64,000 bases of DNA from UBA4093 sp036676455 (lineage in GTDB: Bacteria > Cyanobacteriota > Sericytochromatia > S15B-MN24 > UBA4093): assembly GCA_036676455.1 (NCBI GenBank), contig JAKFCW010000117.1, positions 1-64,000 of the forward strand. Direction: 5' to 3'. Shown in pieces: positions 43,126 to 51,312 of this stretch. The first letter of the stretch is position 1; every line of letters starts with the position of its first letter. The translations under genes were made by a program, and so were the position numbers. The notes below the pieces were generated by a model, which saw only the letters and a list, made by a program, of their open reading frames with translations, did no database searches and was not told where the DNA came from.

Positions 43126-44247
43126 TCACGCTCCGGCGAGCGCCTGGCGGATCTCGTCGCGCACCTCGGCATCGTCTTCGCGCTCCTGGGCGGCCTCCAG
43201 CACCTGGCGTGCCTCGGGGGTCGCGATCTGGCCGAGCGCCCACGCGACGGCCCCCCGGACGAGGGGCTCGGCATCGGTTTCCATGGCCTGCTTCAGGGCG
43301 GGAACGGTGGCGGGGTCCTTGGCGTTGCCGAGGGCGATCGCCGCGTTGCGAGCCAGCCCGCGGCGCTTTGTCCGCTTGATGGCCGAGCCCTTGAAGGTGG
43401 CCGAGAATTGCTCCTGGGTCATGAGCAGGAGGTCGACCAGTGGCGGGAAGACTCGCTCGGCCCTGGGCTGGAAGGCGGGCTCTTCGGTCGTGGGGGCCTT
43501 GTTGTTCCAGGGGCAGACCTCCTGGCAGAGGTCGCAGCCGTAGACCCAGTCGCCCATGAGGGGCCTGAGCTCGTGGGGGATGGGGCCGCGGTGCTCGATG
43601 GTCAGGTAGGAGATGCAGCGGCGCGAGTCGACGATGCCGGGGGCCACCAGCGCGCCGGTAGGGCAGACGTCCAGGCAGCGCGTGCAGGTGCCGCAGCGAT
43701 CCGGGTGGGGAGTTTCCGCCACGGGAAGCTCGTGGGTCGTGAGGATCTCCGCGAGGAAGCCGTAGGTGCCGAGCTTGGGGTTGATCAGCAGCCCCGATTT
43801 CCCGGTCCAGCCCAGTTGCGCCCGGCTCGCCACGGAGCGCTCCAGCAGAGGGCCGGTATCGGTGTAGACACGGGCCTCCGGGTCCTCGAGGACCCGCGAC
43901 AGCGCGCGCAGCTTCGAGACCACCACGTCATGGTAGTCGTCGCCCAGCGCGTAGCGGGCGAACCGGCCTCTCGGTTGGTCTGCGAGGGGCGTGCCGAGGG
44001 GACCCGGATGGTAGGAGTGGTAGAGGGCGAGCACGGTGCGGGCCTGCGGCAGGACCATGCGCGGGTCGGTGCGGCGCGTGGGATCCTTGGCCATCCAGGC
44101 CATGTCGCCGTGCATGCCGTCGTCCAGCCAGCGCTCGAGGACGGGCCTCTGCGGGTCCGGATGGGCCGCTACCGCCCCCATGGCGCCGAAACCCAGCTCG
44201 CTGGCCGTCTCGAATAAGCGATTCCACAAGCCTTGCGCGTTCGTCAT
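43126..44247 (-). CDS. queG: Epoxyqueuosine reductase QueG
   Basis: Catalyses the last step of queuosine synthesis in tRNA, using cobalamin and two [4Fe-4S] clusters. The 373-residue protein has ARYALGDDYHDVV, the catalytic Asp in YTDTGPLLER, two ferredoxin-like clusters (CGTCTRCLDVCP and CDLCQEVCPWN) and a C-terminal HEAT-like helical repeat (LVRGAVAWALGQIATPEA). Length is typical of QueG with HEAT tail. Single gene. Confidence 0.95.
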   Translation of the reverse strand: MTNAQGLWNRLFETASELGFGAMGAVAAHPDPQRPVLERWLDDGMHGDMAWMAKDPTRRTDPRMVLPQARTVLALYHSYHPGPLGTPLADQPRGRFARYALGDDYHDVVVSKLRALSRVLEDPEARVYTDTGPLLERSVASRAQLGWTGKSGLLINPKLGTYGFLAEILTTHELPVAETPHPDRCGTCTRCLDVCPTGALVAPGIVDSRRCISYLTIEHRGPIPHELRPLMGDWVYGCDLCQEVCPWNNKAPTTEEPAFQPRAERVFPPLVDLLLMTQEQFSATFKGSAIKRTKRRGLARNAAIALGNAKDPATVPALKQAMETDAEPLVRGAVAWALGQIATPEARQVLEAAQEREDDAEVRDEIRQALAGA

Positions 44248-44312
44248 TCCCTGATCCTACCACCGGGACGCCCGGATCGGCCAGGTCGCGAATGAGATTA
44301 AGAAACTTCTAA

Positions 44313-44339
44313 GAAAGTTTTAAGTCACAGGGGCGATAA
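44313..44339 (+). promoter_or_regulatory. Sigma-28 (FliA/SigD)-type promoter of the subtilase gene
   Basis: GAAAGTTT (44313-44320), then exactly 11 bases, then GGCGATAA (44332-44339). The consensus is TAAAGTTT-N11-GCCGATAA, so 14 of 16 bases match with ideal spacing. Transcription would start near 44347, 37 bases before the ATG. The match is against the enterobacterial and Bacillus consensus; no sigma factor gene is in the window. Confidence 0.6.
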
Positions 44340-44383
44340 GGTTAAAACCACCGCTTCACTCTTCCACCCTTCAAGGAGGCAAA

Positions 44384-45544
44384 ATGGCCGTTCAGACCCG
44401 CTCGTCGCAGCTTCAGAACCTCGGTAAGGTCAAGCGCCTCAGCGATACGGCCGCCAACCGCAACCTGTTGCAAGCCGAAGCGGCCCGGGACGGCCTGCCC
44501 AGCGTGGTCGCCCGCCAGGGGGGAGACGTCTTGCTGCTCAGTGGCGCCGCGCGCACCGAGAGCCGCATCGCGCGCCTCAACGCCGCCGACAGCGTGAGCA
44601 AAGGCGATCGCCTGACGATCGACGGCGCGGAGGCCTCGGTCCTCTTCACCGACGACGGCTTCAAGGAGATCCCGCAGGCCAAGGTGGTGGTCGCGGTGAT
44701 CGACTCGGGCGTGGACATGGATCACCCCGCCCTGAAGGGCCGCCTGCTGCCCGGTTACAACGTCGAGACCAAGGGCCGCGACGTCAACGACGAGATGGGC
44801 CACGGCACCCACGTCGCCGGCATCATCGCCGGATCCGCGCCTGCGCAGGGCCTCGAGGGCGTGGCGCAGGGCGTCTCCATCCTGCCCATCAAGATCCCCA
44901 ACCTCTCGACCAGCAACTCCAAGTTCATGCCGCAGCTCGCCGAGTCCATCCGCTACGCGGTCGATCATGGCGCCAAGGTCATGAACATCAGCCTCGGCAT
45001 CGAGCTGGACGGCTGGATGATGAAACTGATGCACGGCCGCAAGGTCAAGCAGGTCGAGGAGGCCATCCGCTACGCCGAGTCCAAGGGCGTCCTGGTGGTG
45101 GTCGCAGCCGGCAACAATGGCAAGGACAAGGCCGACACCGTCGGCTACCCCGGCAACTCCCCCAACGTCGTCTCGGTGGCCAACCTCGACGACAGCAAGA
45201 ACGTCTCCAACCCCCGGAGCGGGGATCGCGTGCTCGCCACCCTGGCGGACCTGCTGACCCACCCCAGCTCCAGCCAGGGCCCCGCGGTCGACATCGCCGC
45301 GCCGGGCACCAACATCCGCTCGTCGGTGCCCGACGACTCGTTCGCCGACTACACCGGCACCTCCATGGCGGCTCCGTACGTCGCCGGCGTGGCGGCGCTG
45401 CTCGCGGCGAAGAATCCCGACTGGACCCCGGCGCAGATTCGCGAGCGCCTGTACAAGACCGCCGACGACATGGGCAAGAAGGGCCGCGACGACGTCTATG
45501 GCCACGGCGCCGTCGATCCTTACGAGGCTCTCTTCGGCCTGTAA
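44384..45544 (+). CDS. Subtilisin-family (S8) serine protease without signal peptide
   Basis: The 386-residue protein has the intact catalytic triad: Asp107 in VIDSGVDMDHP, His143 in GHGTHVAGI and Ser327 in GTSMAAPYVAG, with the oxyanion Asn in AAGNNG. The N-terminus (MAVQTRSSQLQNLGKVKRL) is polar, with no hydrophobic signal. Residues 1-95 may be a propeptide-like region (ARLNAADSVSKGDRLTIDGAEASVLF). It is either intracellular or exported by a signal-peptide-independent route. Ribosome site AAGGAGG. Its predicted promoter is sigma-28-like. Confidence 0.9.
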   Translation: MAVQTRSSQLQNLGKVKRLSDTAANRNLLQAEAARDGLPSVVARQGGDVLLLSGAARTESRIARLNAADSVSKGDRLTIDGAEASVLFTDDGFKEIPQAKVVVAVIDSGVDMDHPALKGRLLPGYNVETKGRDVNDEMGHGTHVAGIIAGSAPAQGLEGVAQGVSILPIKIPNLSTSNSKFMPQLAESIRYAVDHGAKVMNISLGIELDGWMMKLMHGRKVKQVEEAIRYAESKGVLVVVAAGNNGKDKADTVGYPGNSPNVVSVANLDDSKNVSNPRSGDRVLATLADLLTHPSSSQGPAVDIAAPGTNIRSSVPDDSFADYTGTSMAAPYVAGVAALLAAKNPDWTPAQIRERLYKTADDMGKKGRDDVYGHGAVDPYEALFGL

Positions 45545-45579
45545 ATCCTTCACCACTCGAACGTTGCTTCAGGTCAGCT

Positions 45580-45633
45580 TCGCTGCCTTACGCAACCGCC
45601 GCGGGCGCTACGAAGCGCTCTTCGGCCTCTAGT
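45580..45633 (+). pseudogene. Remnant of a second subtilase C-terminus
   Basis: The bases at 45610-45633 encode RYEALFGL-stop-like sequence in frame (YEALFGL then TAG), repeating the YEALFGL-stop that ends the intact subtilase at 45522-45544 with a few synonymous changes. The 40 or so bases before it are not recognisably subtilase. I read this as the tail of a decayed or mostly deleted tandem copy; a chance or functional duplication of the tail is possible. Confidence 0.35.
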
Positions 45634-45648
45634 CCCGCGACGCTTCCA

Positions 45649-45686
45649 CCCGCCCGCTGCCCGAAATGGGTGCGGGCGGGCTTTTG
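45649..45686 (+). terminator. Rho-independent terminator
   Basis: CCCGCCCGC (45649-45657) pairs with GCGGGCGGG (45672-45680), with an inner CCC/GGG pair and a GAAAT loop, then CTTTT. Confidence 0.85.
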
Positions 45687-45753
45687 CTTGGAAGGCTGCT
45701 GGCAGGCTGCTAACATGAGAGGTCTGATCGGGATTGTGTAGAAAGGATGCGGC

Positions 45754-46503
45754 ATGGAGCTGGGTTTCGCGGGCAAGGTCGTCCTGGTGACGGGAGCGAG
45801 CCATGGGATTGGCCGGGGGATTGCACGGGCCTTCGCGCGCGAGGGCGCGCGGGTGGCCGTGAATTATGCCCATGACGAGGCGGCGGCGCAGGCGGTCGTG
45901 GACGAGATCGCATCGCAGGGAGGGCGGGCGATCGCCGTGAAGGCGCACGTCACGTCGGGTGCAGAGGTCCGGGCCATGGTCGAGCGGGTAGAGCACGAGC
46001 TGGGCCCTCTCGACGTCCTGGTCAACAACGCGGGCGTCGTGCGGCGCGGAGGGCTGTTTGCCATCACCGAGGAGATGTGGGACGAGGTCCTGGACGTGAA
46101 CCTGAAGGGGACCTTCCTCTGTGCGCAGGCCGTGGCTAAGGGGATGGTCGCGCGCGGGAGCGGGGTGATCGTGAACATTGCCTCGATGCGGGGCGTCGAG
46201 GGGGCGGCCTCATCGATGCATTACGCGGCGGCGAAGGCCGGAGTCATCGCCTTGACCAAGAGCCTCGCCAAGGAGCTGGCTCCGCGGGTGCGGGCCGTGG
46301 GGGTGGCCCCGGGCTACGTCGACACCCGGATCCAGGCGGGCCTGTCCGCCGAGCAGCGGCAGGCCGTGGAGGCCGGCACTCCCTTGGGGCGCTTCGGGAC
46401 GGAGGAGGACATCGCCGGGGCGGTGCTCTTCCTGGCTTCCGAGCGTGCTGCGTACGTGACCGGGCAGACCTTGCTGGTGGACGGCGGCCGGGTGACCTGC
46501 TAG
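45754..46503 (+). CDS. Short-chain dehydrogenase/reductase (FabG-like)
   Basis: The 249-residue classical SDR has the NAD(P) loop TGASHGIGRGIA, NNAG, the catalytic Ser in NIASM, and YAAAK with Tyr and Lys. The C-terminal TGQTLLVDGGRVTC is typical of 3-oxoacyl-ACP or 3-hydroxyacyl-CoA reductases and glucose dehydrogenase relatives, so the substrate is open. It precedes the Rieske gene by 100 bases and is probably separate. Confidence 0.88.
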   Translation: MELGFAGKVVLVTGASHGIGRGIARAFAREGARVAVNYAHDEAAAQAVVDEIASQGGRAIAVKAHVTSGAEVRAMVERVEHELGPLDVLVNNAGVVRRGGLFAITEEMWDEVLDVNLKGTFLCAQAVAKGMVARGSGVIVNIASMRGVEGAASSMHYAAAKAGVIALTKSLAKELAPRVRAVGVAPGYVDTRIQAGLSAEQRQAVEAGTPLGRFGTEEDIAGAVLFLASERAAYVTGQTLLVDGGRVTC

Positions 46504-46603
46504 CTCCCCGACGGATAACGTTTCTTGGACGCTCCTCACTACCTGCTTGCTGCCCCTTGCGATAGGGTCTTGGCGTTACCGCCCAGCAGAAGGGAGCGTC
46601 GAC

Positions 46604-47101
46604 GTGGCGAATTCGGACGCTGTTTCGCGCCGCAGTTTCATCTACCGGATCATCGGGGCGATCGGCGCGTTCATCGCGATGCTCCTGGGGCTGCCCGTCA
46701 TTGGGTACCTGCTCTCGCCGCTGATCCGGCGCCCGCAGACTCCCGCATGGGTCAAGCTGGGGCCGTTGAGCGACTTTCCGGTGGGCAAGCCGACCCTGGT
46801 GGGCTTCGAGGTTCCGGTCAAGGGTGAGGCGCCCTACAAGCAGGGCGCCTGGGTCGTGAACTGGGGAGACGGCCGCTACTCGGCCTACGATTCCAACTGC
46901 ACGCACCTGGGCTGTCCGTACGACTGGAACCCGAACGCTGAGCTCTTCCTCTGTCCGTGCCATGGCGGGGCCTTCAGCAAGAACGGCGAGGTTGTAGGAG
47001 GCCCGCCGCCCCACGGCCTAGATACCTATGCCGTGCGCGTGGAGAACGGCTCGCTCTTCATCGGCCAGGCACCCGAGGGTCATGCCGGGCGGGGCGCCTA
47101 G
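46604..47101 (+). CDS. Rieske iron-sulfur protein of a bc-type complex
   Basis: The 165-residue protein carries the [2Fe-2S] cluster that takes electrons from quinol. It starts with a Tat-like SRRSFIYRIIG and a single membrane anchor (residues about 17-40), then has the cluster motifs CTHLGC and CPCHGGAFSKNG and a final PPPHGLDTY. GTG 46604 follows AAGGGAG; an open extension upstream is not coding-like. It ends two bases before the cytochrome b gene. Confidence 0.93.
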   Translation: MANSDAVSRRSFIYRIIGAIGAFIAMLLGLPVIGYLLSPLIRRPQTPAWVKLGPLSDFPVGKPTLVGFEVPVKGEAPYKQGAWVVNWGDGRYSAYDSNCTHLGCPYDWNPNAELFLCPCHGGAFSKNGEVVGGPPPHGLDTYAVRVENGSLFIGQAPEGHAGRGA

Positions 47102-47103
47102 TC

Positions 47104-48510
47104 ATGCGCGGCCTGATCGATTGGCTGGACTTCCGGGCCAGCATCCGGACGATGGCCCACAACTTCCTCGACCGCTTCATCCCGCCTGGCGTGAACTGGG
47201 CCTACACGCTCGGCAGCGCCACGACGGTGACCTTCATCATCATGGTCCTGAGCGGCATGCTCCTGATGATCTACTACCAGCCCTCGCCGCAGGTTGCCTA
47301 CGAGTCGGTCGTCTTCATCCAGAAAGAGGTCTTCCTCGGCGGCTTCATCCGCAACCTCCATCACTGGGCCGCCTCGGCCATGGTGATCCTGGTCCTGCTG
47401 CACATGCTGCGGACCTTCTACTGGGGGGCCTACAAGTTTCCCCGAGAGCTCACCTGGCTCTCGGGCGCCTTTCTCTTGCTGCTGGTGCTGGCCTTCGCGT
47501 TCACGGGGTACCTCTTGCCCTGGGACCAGACGGCTTACTGGACCACGGTGCTCTTCGGCAAGATGTCGGCAGTTGTGCCGGTCGTCGGCGACACGATTCG
47601 CGAGTGGATCCTGGGCGGCCGGGACGTGGGCTCGTACACGCTCACCCGCTGGTACGCGTTCCACGTCATTCTCTTGCCGCTCGCCACCATGGCTCTGATC
47701 GTCTTTCACATCTCGCTGGTCGTCCGCCAGGGCATCTCGAACCCGCCTAGCCGCGTTGAGCCTTACGCGACGGCCCCCGATCCCCAGCGGGCCTACCTCG
47801 ACTACTACGAGCAGCTAAAAAAGAAGGGCCAGCCCTTCTACCACAACGTCCTGGAGGACGCGATCGTCAGCCTCGTCGTGGTGGTGGCGCTGGTCATCAT
47901 GGCCATGCTTTTTCCGGCCAAGCTCGGAGAGCCGGCCGATCCGGTCAGCACGGGCTTCGTGCCGCGGCCCGAGTGGTACTTCTTCTGGCTTTTCCAGGCC
48001 CTCTGGTACTTCCCGGGCCGCTGGGAGCTGGTCGGAGTGGTGGGCATCCCCACGCTAATCGGCATCTTGCTGTTGATCCTGCCCTTCGTGGATCACAACC
48101 CTCGCCGTCATCCCCTGTCGCGCCCCTTCACCGTGATCCCGGCGACGGTCCTGCTCGCCGTCGTGGTCTGGCTCAACGTGCAGGGCGCCAATGCCCCCAA
48201 CACCGCGGGCCTGGACCCGACCGCGAGGACCAGCGTCCCCAAAGGCTACGAGAACCTGAACGAAGCCCAGAAGGTGGGCTGGAGCGTATTCCAGGATCAA
48301 GGTTGCATCAGTTGCCACGCCATCAAAGGAGCCGGTGGCCAGCTGGGCCCCGACCTCGCGGGAATCGCCGGCCGCCGCGACGAGGACTACCTGAGGCGCT
48401 GGATACGCAACCCGCAGGCCATCAAGCCGGGCGTGGCGATGCCTCCCTACCCCAACATCCCGGAGGATCGCTTCAATTCCCTGATCGAGTTCATCAAGGC
48501 CCTCGAATAG
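47104..48510 (+). CDS. Cytochrome b6-type cytochrome b fused to subunit-IV-like region and cytochrome c
   Basis: The 468-residue protein combines what are often three polypeptides. Residues 1-215 align without gaps to cytochrome b6: haem ligands His86 and His100, His187 and His202 have the same numbers and the b6 spacing of 14 residues between the second pair. The position of b6 Cys35 (haem c-n) is Thr35. Residues 245-365 hold the quinol-site PEWY (289-292) and three helices, like subunit IV. A C-terminal mono-haem cytochrome c follows (CISCH 401-405, Met in VAMPPY). Together with the Rieske protein it should oxidise quinol and pump protons. No separate cytochrome c or f gene is adjacent. Confidence 0.92.
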   Translation: MRGLIDWLDFRASIRTMAHNFLDRFIPPGVNWAYTLGSATTVTFIIMVLSGMLLMIYYQPSPQVAYESVVFIQKEVFLGGFIRNLHHWAASAMVILVLLHMLRTFYWGAYKFPRELTWLSGAFLLLLVLAFAFTGYLLPWDQTAYWTTVLFGKMSAVVPVVGDTIREWILGGRDVGSYTLTRWYAFHVILLPLATMALIVFHISLVVRQGISNPPSRVEPYATAPDPQRAYLDYYEQLKKKGQPFYHNVLEDAIVSLVVVVALVIMAMLFPAKLGEPADPVSTGFVPRPEWYFFWLFQALWYFPGRWELVGVVGIPTLIGILLLILPFVDHNPRRHPLSRPFTVIPATVLLAVVVWLNVQGANAPNTAGLDPTARTSVPKGYENLNEAQKVGWSVFQDQGCISCHAIKGAGGQLGPDLAGIAGRRDEDYLRRWIRNPQAIKPGVAMPPYPNIPEDRFNSLIEFIKALE

Positions 48511-48553
48511 CCCGATGCGGGCCGCTCCCCTGTCGGGGACCGGCCGCTCGCGC

Positions 48554-48559
48554 TATACT
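48554..48559 (+). promoter_or_regulatory. -10 element TATACT six bases before an ATG
   Basis: The predicted start site coincides with the ATG at 48566, so the transcript may be leaderless. No good -35 is visible. The context GCTATACT-GGG resembles the one at 825-835 before the TorD-like gene. Confidence 0.4.
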
Positions 48560-48565
48560 GGGGCT

Positions 48566-49102
48566 ATGGTTATGTGGATCGTCGCGGGAATCGTCCTCTT
48601 CGGGGCCCTGCTGCTCGGCTTCCTGGTGACGCGGGACCCCGAAGCGGGCTTCGTCACGGACCTCGACCCGCAGTTGCAAGTCAGAGCCGAGTTTCTCGAG
48701 CCGCTGCCGTTCGCGCTCTTTCAGTCCCTGCGCGAGCCGCTGGCCACGCAAGGCCTCCTGATCTTCCCCAAGATGCGGCTCGCCGACGTCTTCGAGCGCG
48801 GGCGCCTCACGCCCACCGGCTGGCACCGTCTCAGCCGCTCGCAGGCCGACTTCGTCATCGTCGACCAGACCTTCCTGACTCCCATGGCGCTCATCCTCCT
48901 CGAGGCCGACCTGCCCAAGGACTACCTCGACAAGGAAAACACCGACCTCAAGGGGGCCGCCATCGCGGATGCCGGCCTGCCCTTGCTGCGGGTCAATGCC
49001 GAACCCACCGACGCCCCCTCCGAGATCGCCCAGGACGTCCTGGACTGGGTCGACGCGGTGGTCATCCCCTACGCGGATCAGCATCGCCCCCGCGCGCTCT
49101 GA
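48566..49102 (+). CDS. DUF2726 protein with N-terminal membrane anchor
   Basis: The 178-residue protein has one membrane helix (MVMWIVAGIVLFGALLLGFLV) and a nuclease-fold-like DUF2726 domain: LLIFPKMRLADVFE, SQADFVIVDQTFLTPMALILLEAD and KGAAIADAGLPLLRVNA. DUF2726 resembles restriction-endonuclease-like cores found in topoisomerase fusions, but here the usual acidic pair is only partly conserved. ATG 48566 has no ribosome site and may be leaderless. Role unknown. Confidence 0.75.
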   Translation: MVMWIVAGIVLFGALLLGFLVTRDPEAGFVTDLDPQLQVRAEFLEPLPFALFQSLREPLATQGLLIFPKMRLADVFERGRLTPTGWHRLSRSQADFVIVDQTFLTPMALILLEADLPKDYLDKENTDLKGAAIADAGLPLLRVNAEPTDAPSEIAQDVLDWVDAVVIPYADQHRPRAL

Positions 49103-49116
49103 ACCCGATCCAGCTG

Positions 49117-49157
49117 AAAGAAGCGTCCCGCTCGATGGCCGAGCGGGACGCTTCTTT
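49117..49157. terminator. Bidirectional rho-independent terminator
   Basis: An 18-bp perfect stem (49117-49134 with 49140-49157) with ATGGC loop. AAA and TTT ends serve both convergent genes. Confidence 0.93.
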
Positions 49158-49181
49158 AGGCTGGGAGGCTGCGAGTCGTCG

Positions 49182-49976
49182 CTAGATGGGGCGGGCGAAG
49201 TGAATGCCGGCGCGCTGCCCGGCGCCGCTGGCCTTAGCGGTCTTGGCGGGCGCCGCGGCCGGGGTTTCCTCGACAGGGGGAAGGATGGGGTCGAGCACCT
49301 TGCCGGTGAAGGCGATACCGACGGCGGTGCCACCGGCCATCGTGAGGACCTCGGGGGCGATCGCCTTGGCAGCCTTGGGGAAGAGCAGCGCCAGACCGCC
49401 CAGGGTGGCGCCGGCGGTGACCTTGTTCTGCATGGCCCAGCGGAAGACGGGGCTCAGGGTCTCGGTGAGGGGCTTCCAGACGGCATCGTAGAGGGGGTTG
49501 GCGATCGCCTTGGTGAAGACCTCGGCGGCCGTCTCGGCCAGGCCTTCGGGAATCACCGATTCAAGGGTCTTGGTGACGTGCTGGCCGATGGTCCGGTTCC
49601 AGATCTCGGTGGCGACCATGCCGGTGGCGAACCCCGCGATGCCCACCGCGAGGGCCGGCAGGCCGACCGGAGCGAGAAGGGCGCCCATCAGCGCGCCACC
49701 GCCCGTCCAGGCAATCGAGCTGATCGACGTGCTGAGGGTCTTGGCCACGTACTCCTTGGCGGTCACTTCGCCACGGCGGTACTCCTGGCTGGTGAAGAGG
49801 GCGTCGAAGGGAATCGAGGCGACCACGTCGGCCTTGATGTCCTGGGCCAGCACCTTCGGCGAGAGGCTGGTCGGAACGTGGATGCCCATCGCGCGAGAGA
49901 CGGTCGAGGGGGGGCGCTGGGGCTGGAGGCGCTGCACCTGGCCGGCCTTGGCGTAGGTTGCATTCGAAATGGCCAT
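49182..49976 (-). CDS. Unknown protein with Gly/Ala-rich hydrophobic segments
   Basis: The 264-residue protein is not one I recognise. It starts with a polar, signal-less stretch (MAISNATYAKAGQVQRLQPQ). Two or three hydrophobic Gly/Ala-rich segments follow (GGGALMGALLAPVGLPALAVGIAGFATGMVA near 95-125; KVTAGATLGGLALLFPKAAKAIAPEVLTMAGGTAVGIAFTG near 185-225), a pattern seen in pore-forming or scaffold-like proteins. The C-terminus is Ala/Pro-rich. GGAGG precedes the ATG. Its upstream region shares CCGATA...TTAA...CGTTAA elements with the EF-hand gene at 34 kb. Confidence 0.65.
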   Translation of the reverse strand: MAISNATYAKAGQVQRLQPQRPPSTVSRAMGIHVPTSLSPKVLAQDIKADVVASIPFDALFTSQEYRRGEVTAKEYVAKTLSTSISSIAWTGGGALMGALLAPVGLPALAVGIAGFATGMVATEIWNRTIGQHVTKTLESVIPEGLAETAAEVFTKAIANPLYDAVWKPLTETLSPVFRWAMQNKVTAGATLGGLALLFPKAAKAIAPEVLTMAGGTAVGIAFTGKVLDPILPPVEETPAAAPAKTAKASGAGQRAGIHFARPI

Positions 49977-49995
49977 CCGGACCTCCTGCCTGTAA

Positions 49996-50020
49996 TTAAC
50001 GACCCATTAACGGTATCGGT
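49996..50020 (-). promoter_or_regulatory. Promoter-like element shared with the EF-hand gene
   Basis: On the minus strand ACCGATAC (complement of 50013-50020) is followed by two TTAA-containing half repeats around GGG (complement of 49996-50012). The EF-hand gene leader has the same order: CGATAA, TTTAACGGG, CGTTAA. The -35 match to sigma-28 is poor here. Confidence 0.3.
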
Positions 50021-50066
50021 ATCAGGTGGACCGGCCTTGCGTCACATGGAGAAGCTTAACCGAAGC

Positions 50067-51311
50067 TTACACCCCGCTCTGGGGCGTGGGGCCGTTGAGG
50101 GCCCGGTCGATGACCTGGACGGTGTGTAGCAGCTCGGGTTTGCCGGGCAATTTGGCGAGCCCCGAGCCAATCTGCATGAGGCACGAGGGGTTGCCGGTCA
50201 CGATCATGCCGGCGCCGGTCTCGGCGATCGCCGAAAGCTTCCGTTCCAGCAGCGACCGCGACATGTCGGGTTGCAGGAGGGCGTAAGAGCCGGCTCCGCC
50301 GCAGCACCAGTCGGACTCGCGCAGATCCACCCACTCGAGGCCGGGCACCCGCTTCAGGACCTCGCGCGGCTCGCGGCGCACCTTCTGGCCGTGCACCAGG
50401 TGGCAGGCGTCGTGATAGGTGGCCCTGCCAGGCAGCTCATGCGTCAGGGGCGCGAGCTCGATCATGTTCAGGACTTCCGAGATGTCCTTCACCTTGGCGG
50501 CGTAGGCTGCCACGCGGGCGTGCGCGGGGTGAGCCTCGGGGAGCAAGTGCGGGTAGTCCTTCATGGCCGCCCCGCAGCCGGCGGAGGTGACGGCGATCGC
50601 CAGGACCTCGTCGACGGGGAAGGCGTCGACGTTGCGCAGCATCATCGTTCGGGCGGTCGCGGCGTCCCCGTCGTGGGCATGCAGCGCCCCGCAGCAGCCC
50701 TGGGCGCGCGGCACCAGCACGTCATAGCCGGAGGCCGTCAGCACGCGCACCGTGGCGCGGTTGACCTCGCCGTAGAGGGCCTCCATGGCGCAGCCGGTCA
50801 GGAGGGCGATCGCCCCCTTGCGGATTCCCTTGGCGGGAATCCGCTCGGGAAGCTGCGGCAAGACGGGAGCCTCCGGCGTGAGCTCGGCCAGGCGGCGCAA
50901 TCCGCCCGGCAAGTAAGCCTCAACGCGGGGTGCCCAGCGGCGCATGAGGCGCAGGGGAGTGGTGGCGAGCTGCAGGCGGTGGGTTCGGGTGAGCACCTGG
51001 TCCAGCAAGAGCTTCCAGGTGCGCTTTCCCTGCGGAGGCAGCACCTCGGAGCGGACGTGCTCGAGCAGCCGGCCGTAAGGCACAGCCGAGGGGCAGGCGG
51101 TTTCGCAGGCCCGGCAGCCGAGGCAGCGGTCGAGGGGGGCCGAGAGCTCGGCTATGGTCGATTCGCTGGGCGGGGGAAGGCCTTCTTCGAGTAGCTGGCG
51201 CATCAGGTAGATGCGGCCGCGGGGCGAGTCTACCTCCGAGCCGGTCAGGGCGTAGGTGGGACAAGCCGCCAGGCAGAGGCCGCAGTGGATGCAGTCGCGG
51301 GTGTCGATCAT
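50067..51311 (-). CDS. glcF: Glycolate oxidase iron-sulfur subunit
   Basis: GlcF takes electrons from GlcD/GlcE-bound FAD as glycolate is oxidised to glyoxylate. The 414-residue protein has two [4Fe-4S] motifs (CIHCGLCLAACP near 7-18 and CLGCRACETACPS near 62-74) and two CCG domains (GCCGALHAHDGD and CCGGAGSYALLQP). ATG 51311 follows GGAGGACT. It is one base after the glcE stop. The third subunit, GlcD, is 11 kb upstream. Confidence 0.93.
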   Translation of the reverse strand: MIDTRDCIHCGLCLAACPTYALTGSEVDSPRGRIYLMRQLLEEGLPPPSESTIAELSAPLDRCLGCRACETACPSAVPYGRLLEHVRSEVLPPQGKRTWKLLLDQVLTRTHRLQLATTPLRLMRRWAPRVEAYLPGGLRRLAELTPEAPVLPQLPERIPAKGIRKGAIALLTGCAMEALYGEVNRATVRVLTASGYDVLVPRAQGCCGALHAHDGDAATARTMMLRNVDAFPVDEVLAIAVTSAGCGAAMKDYPHLLPEAHPAHARVAAYAAKVKDISEVLNMIELAPLTHELPGRATYHDACHLVHGQKVRREPREVLKRVPGLEWVDLRESDWCCGGAGSYALLQPDMSRSLLERKLSAIAETGAGMIVTGNPSCLMQIGSGLAKLPGKPELLHTVQVIDRALNGPTPQSGV

Positions 51312-51312
51312 G

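Noticed and set aside
44248..44383. A tRNA or small RNA in the AT-rich gap before the subtilase
   Set aside because: No cloverleaf, TpsiC arm or terminator hairpin; the AT-richness is explained by the promoter.
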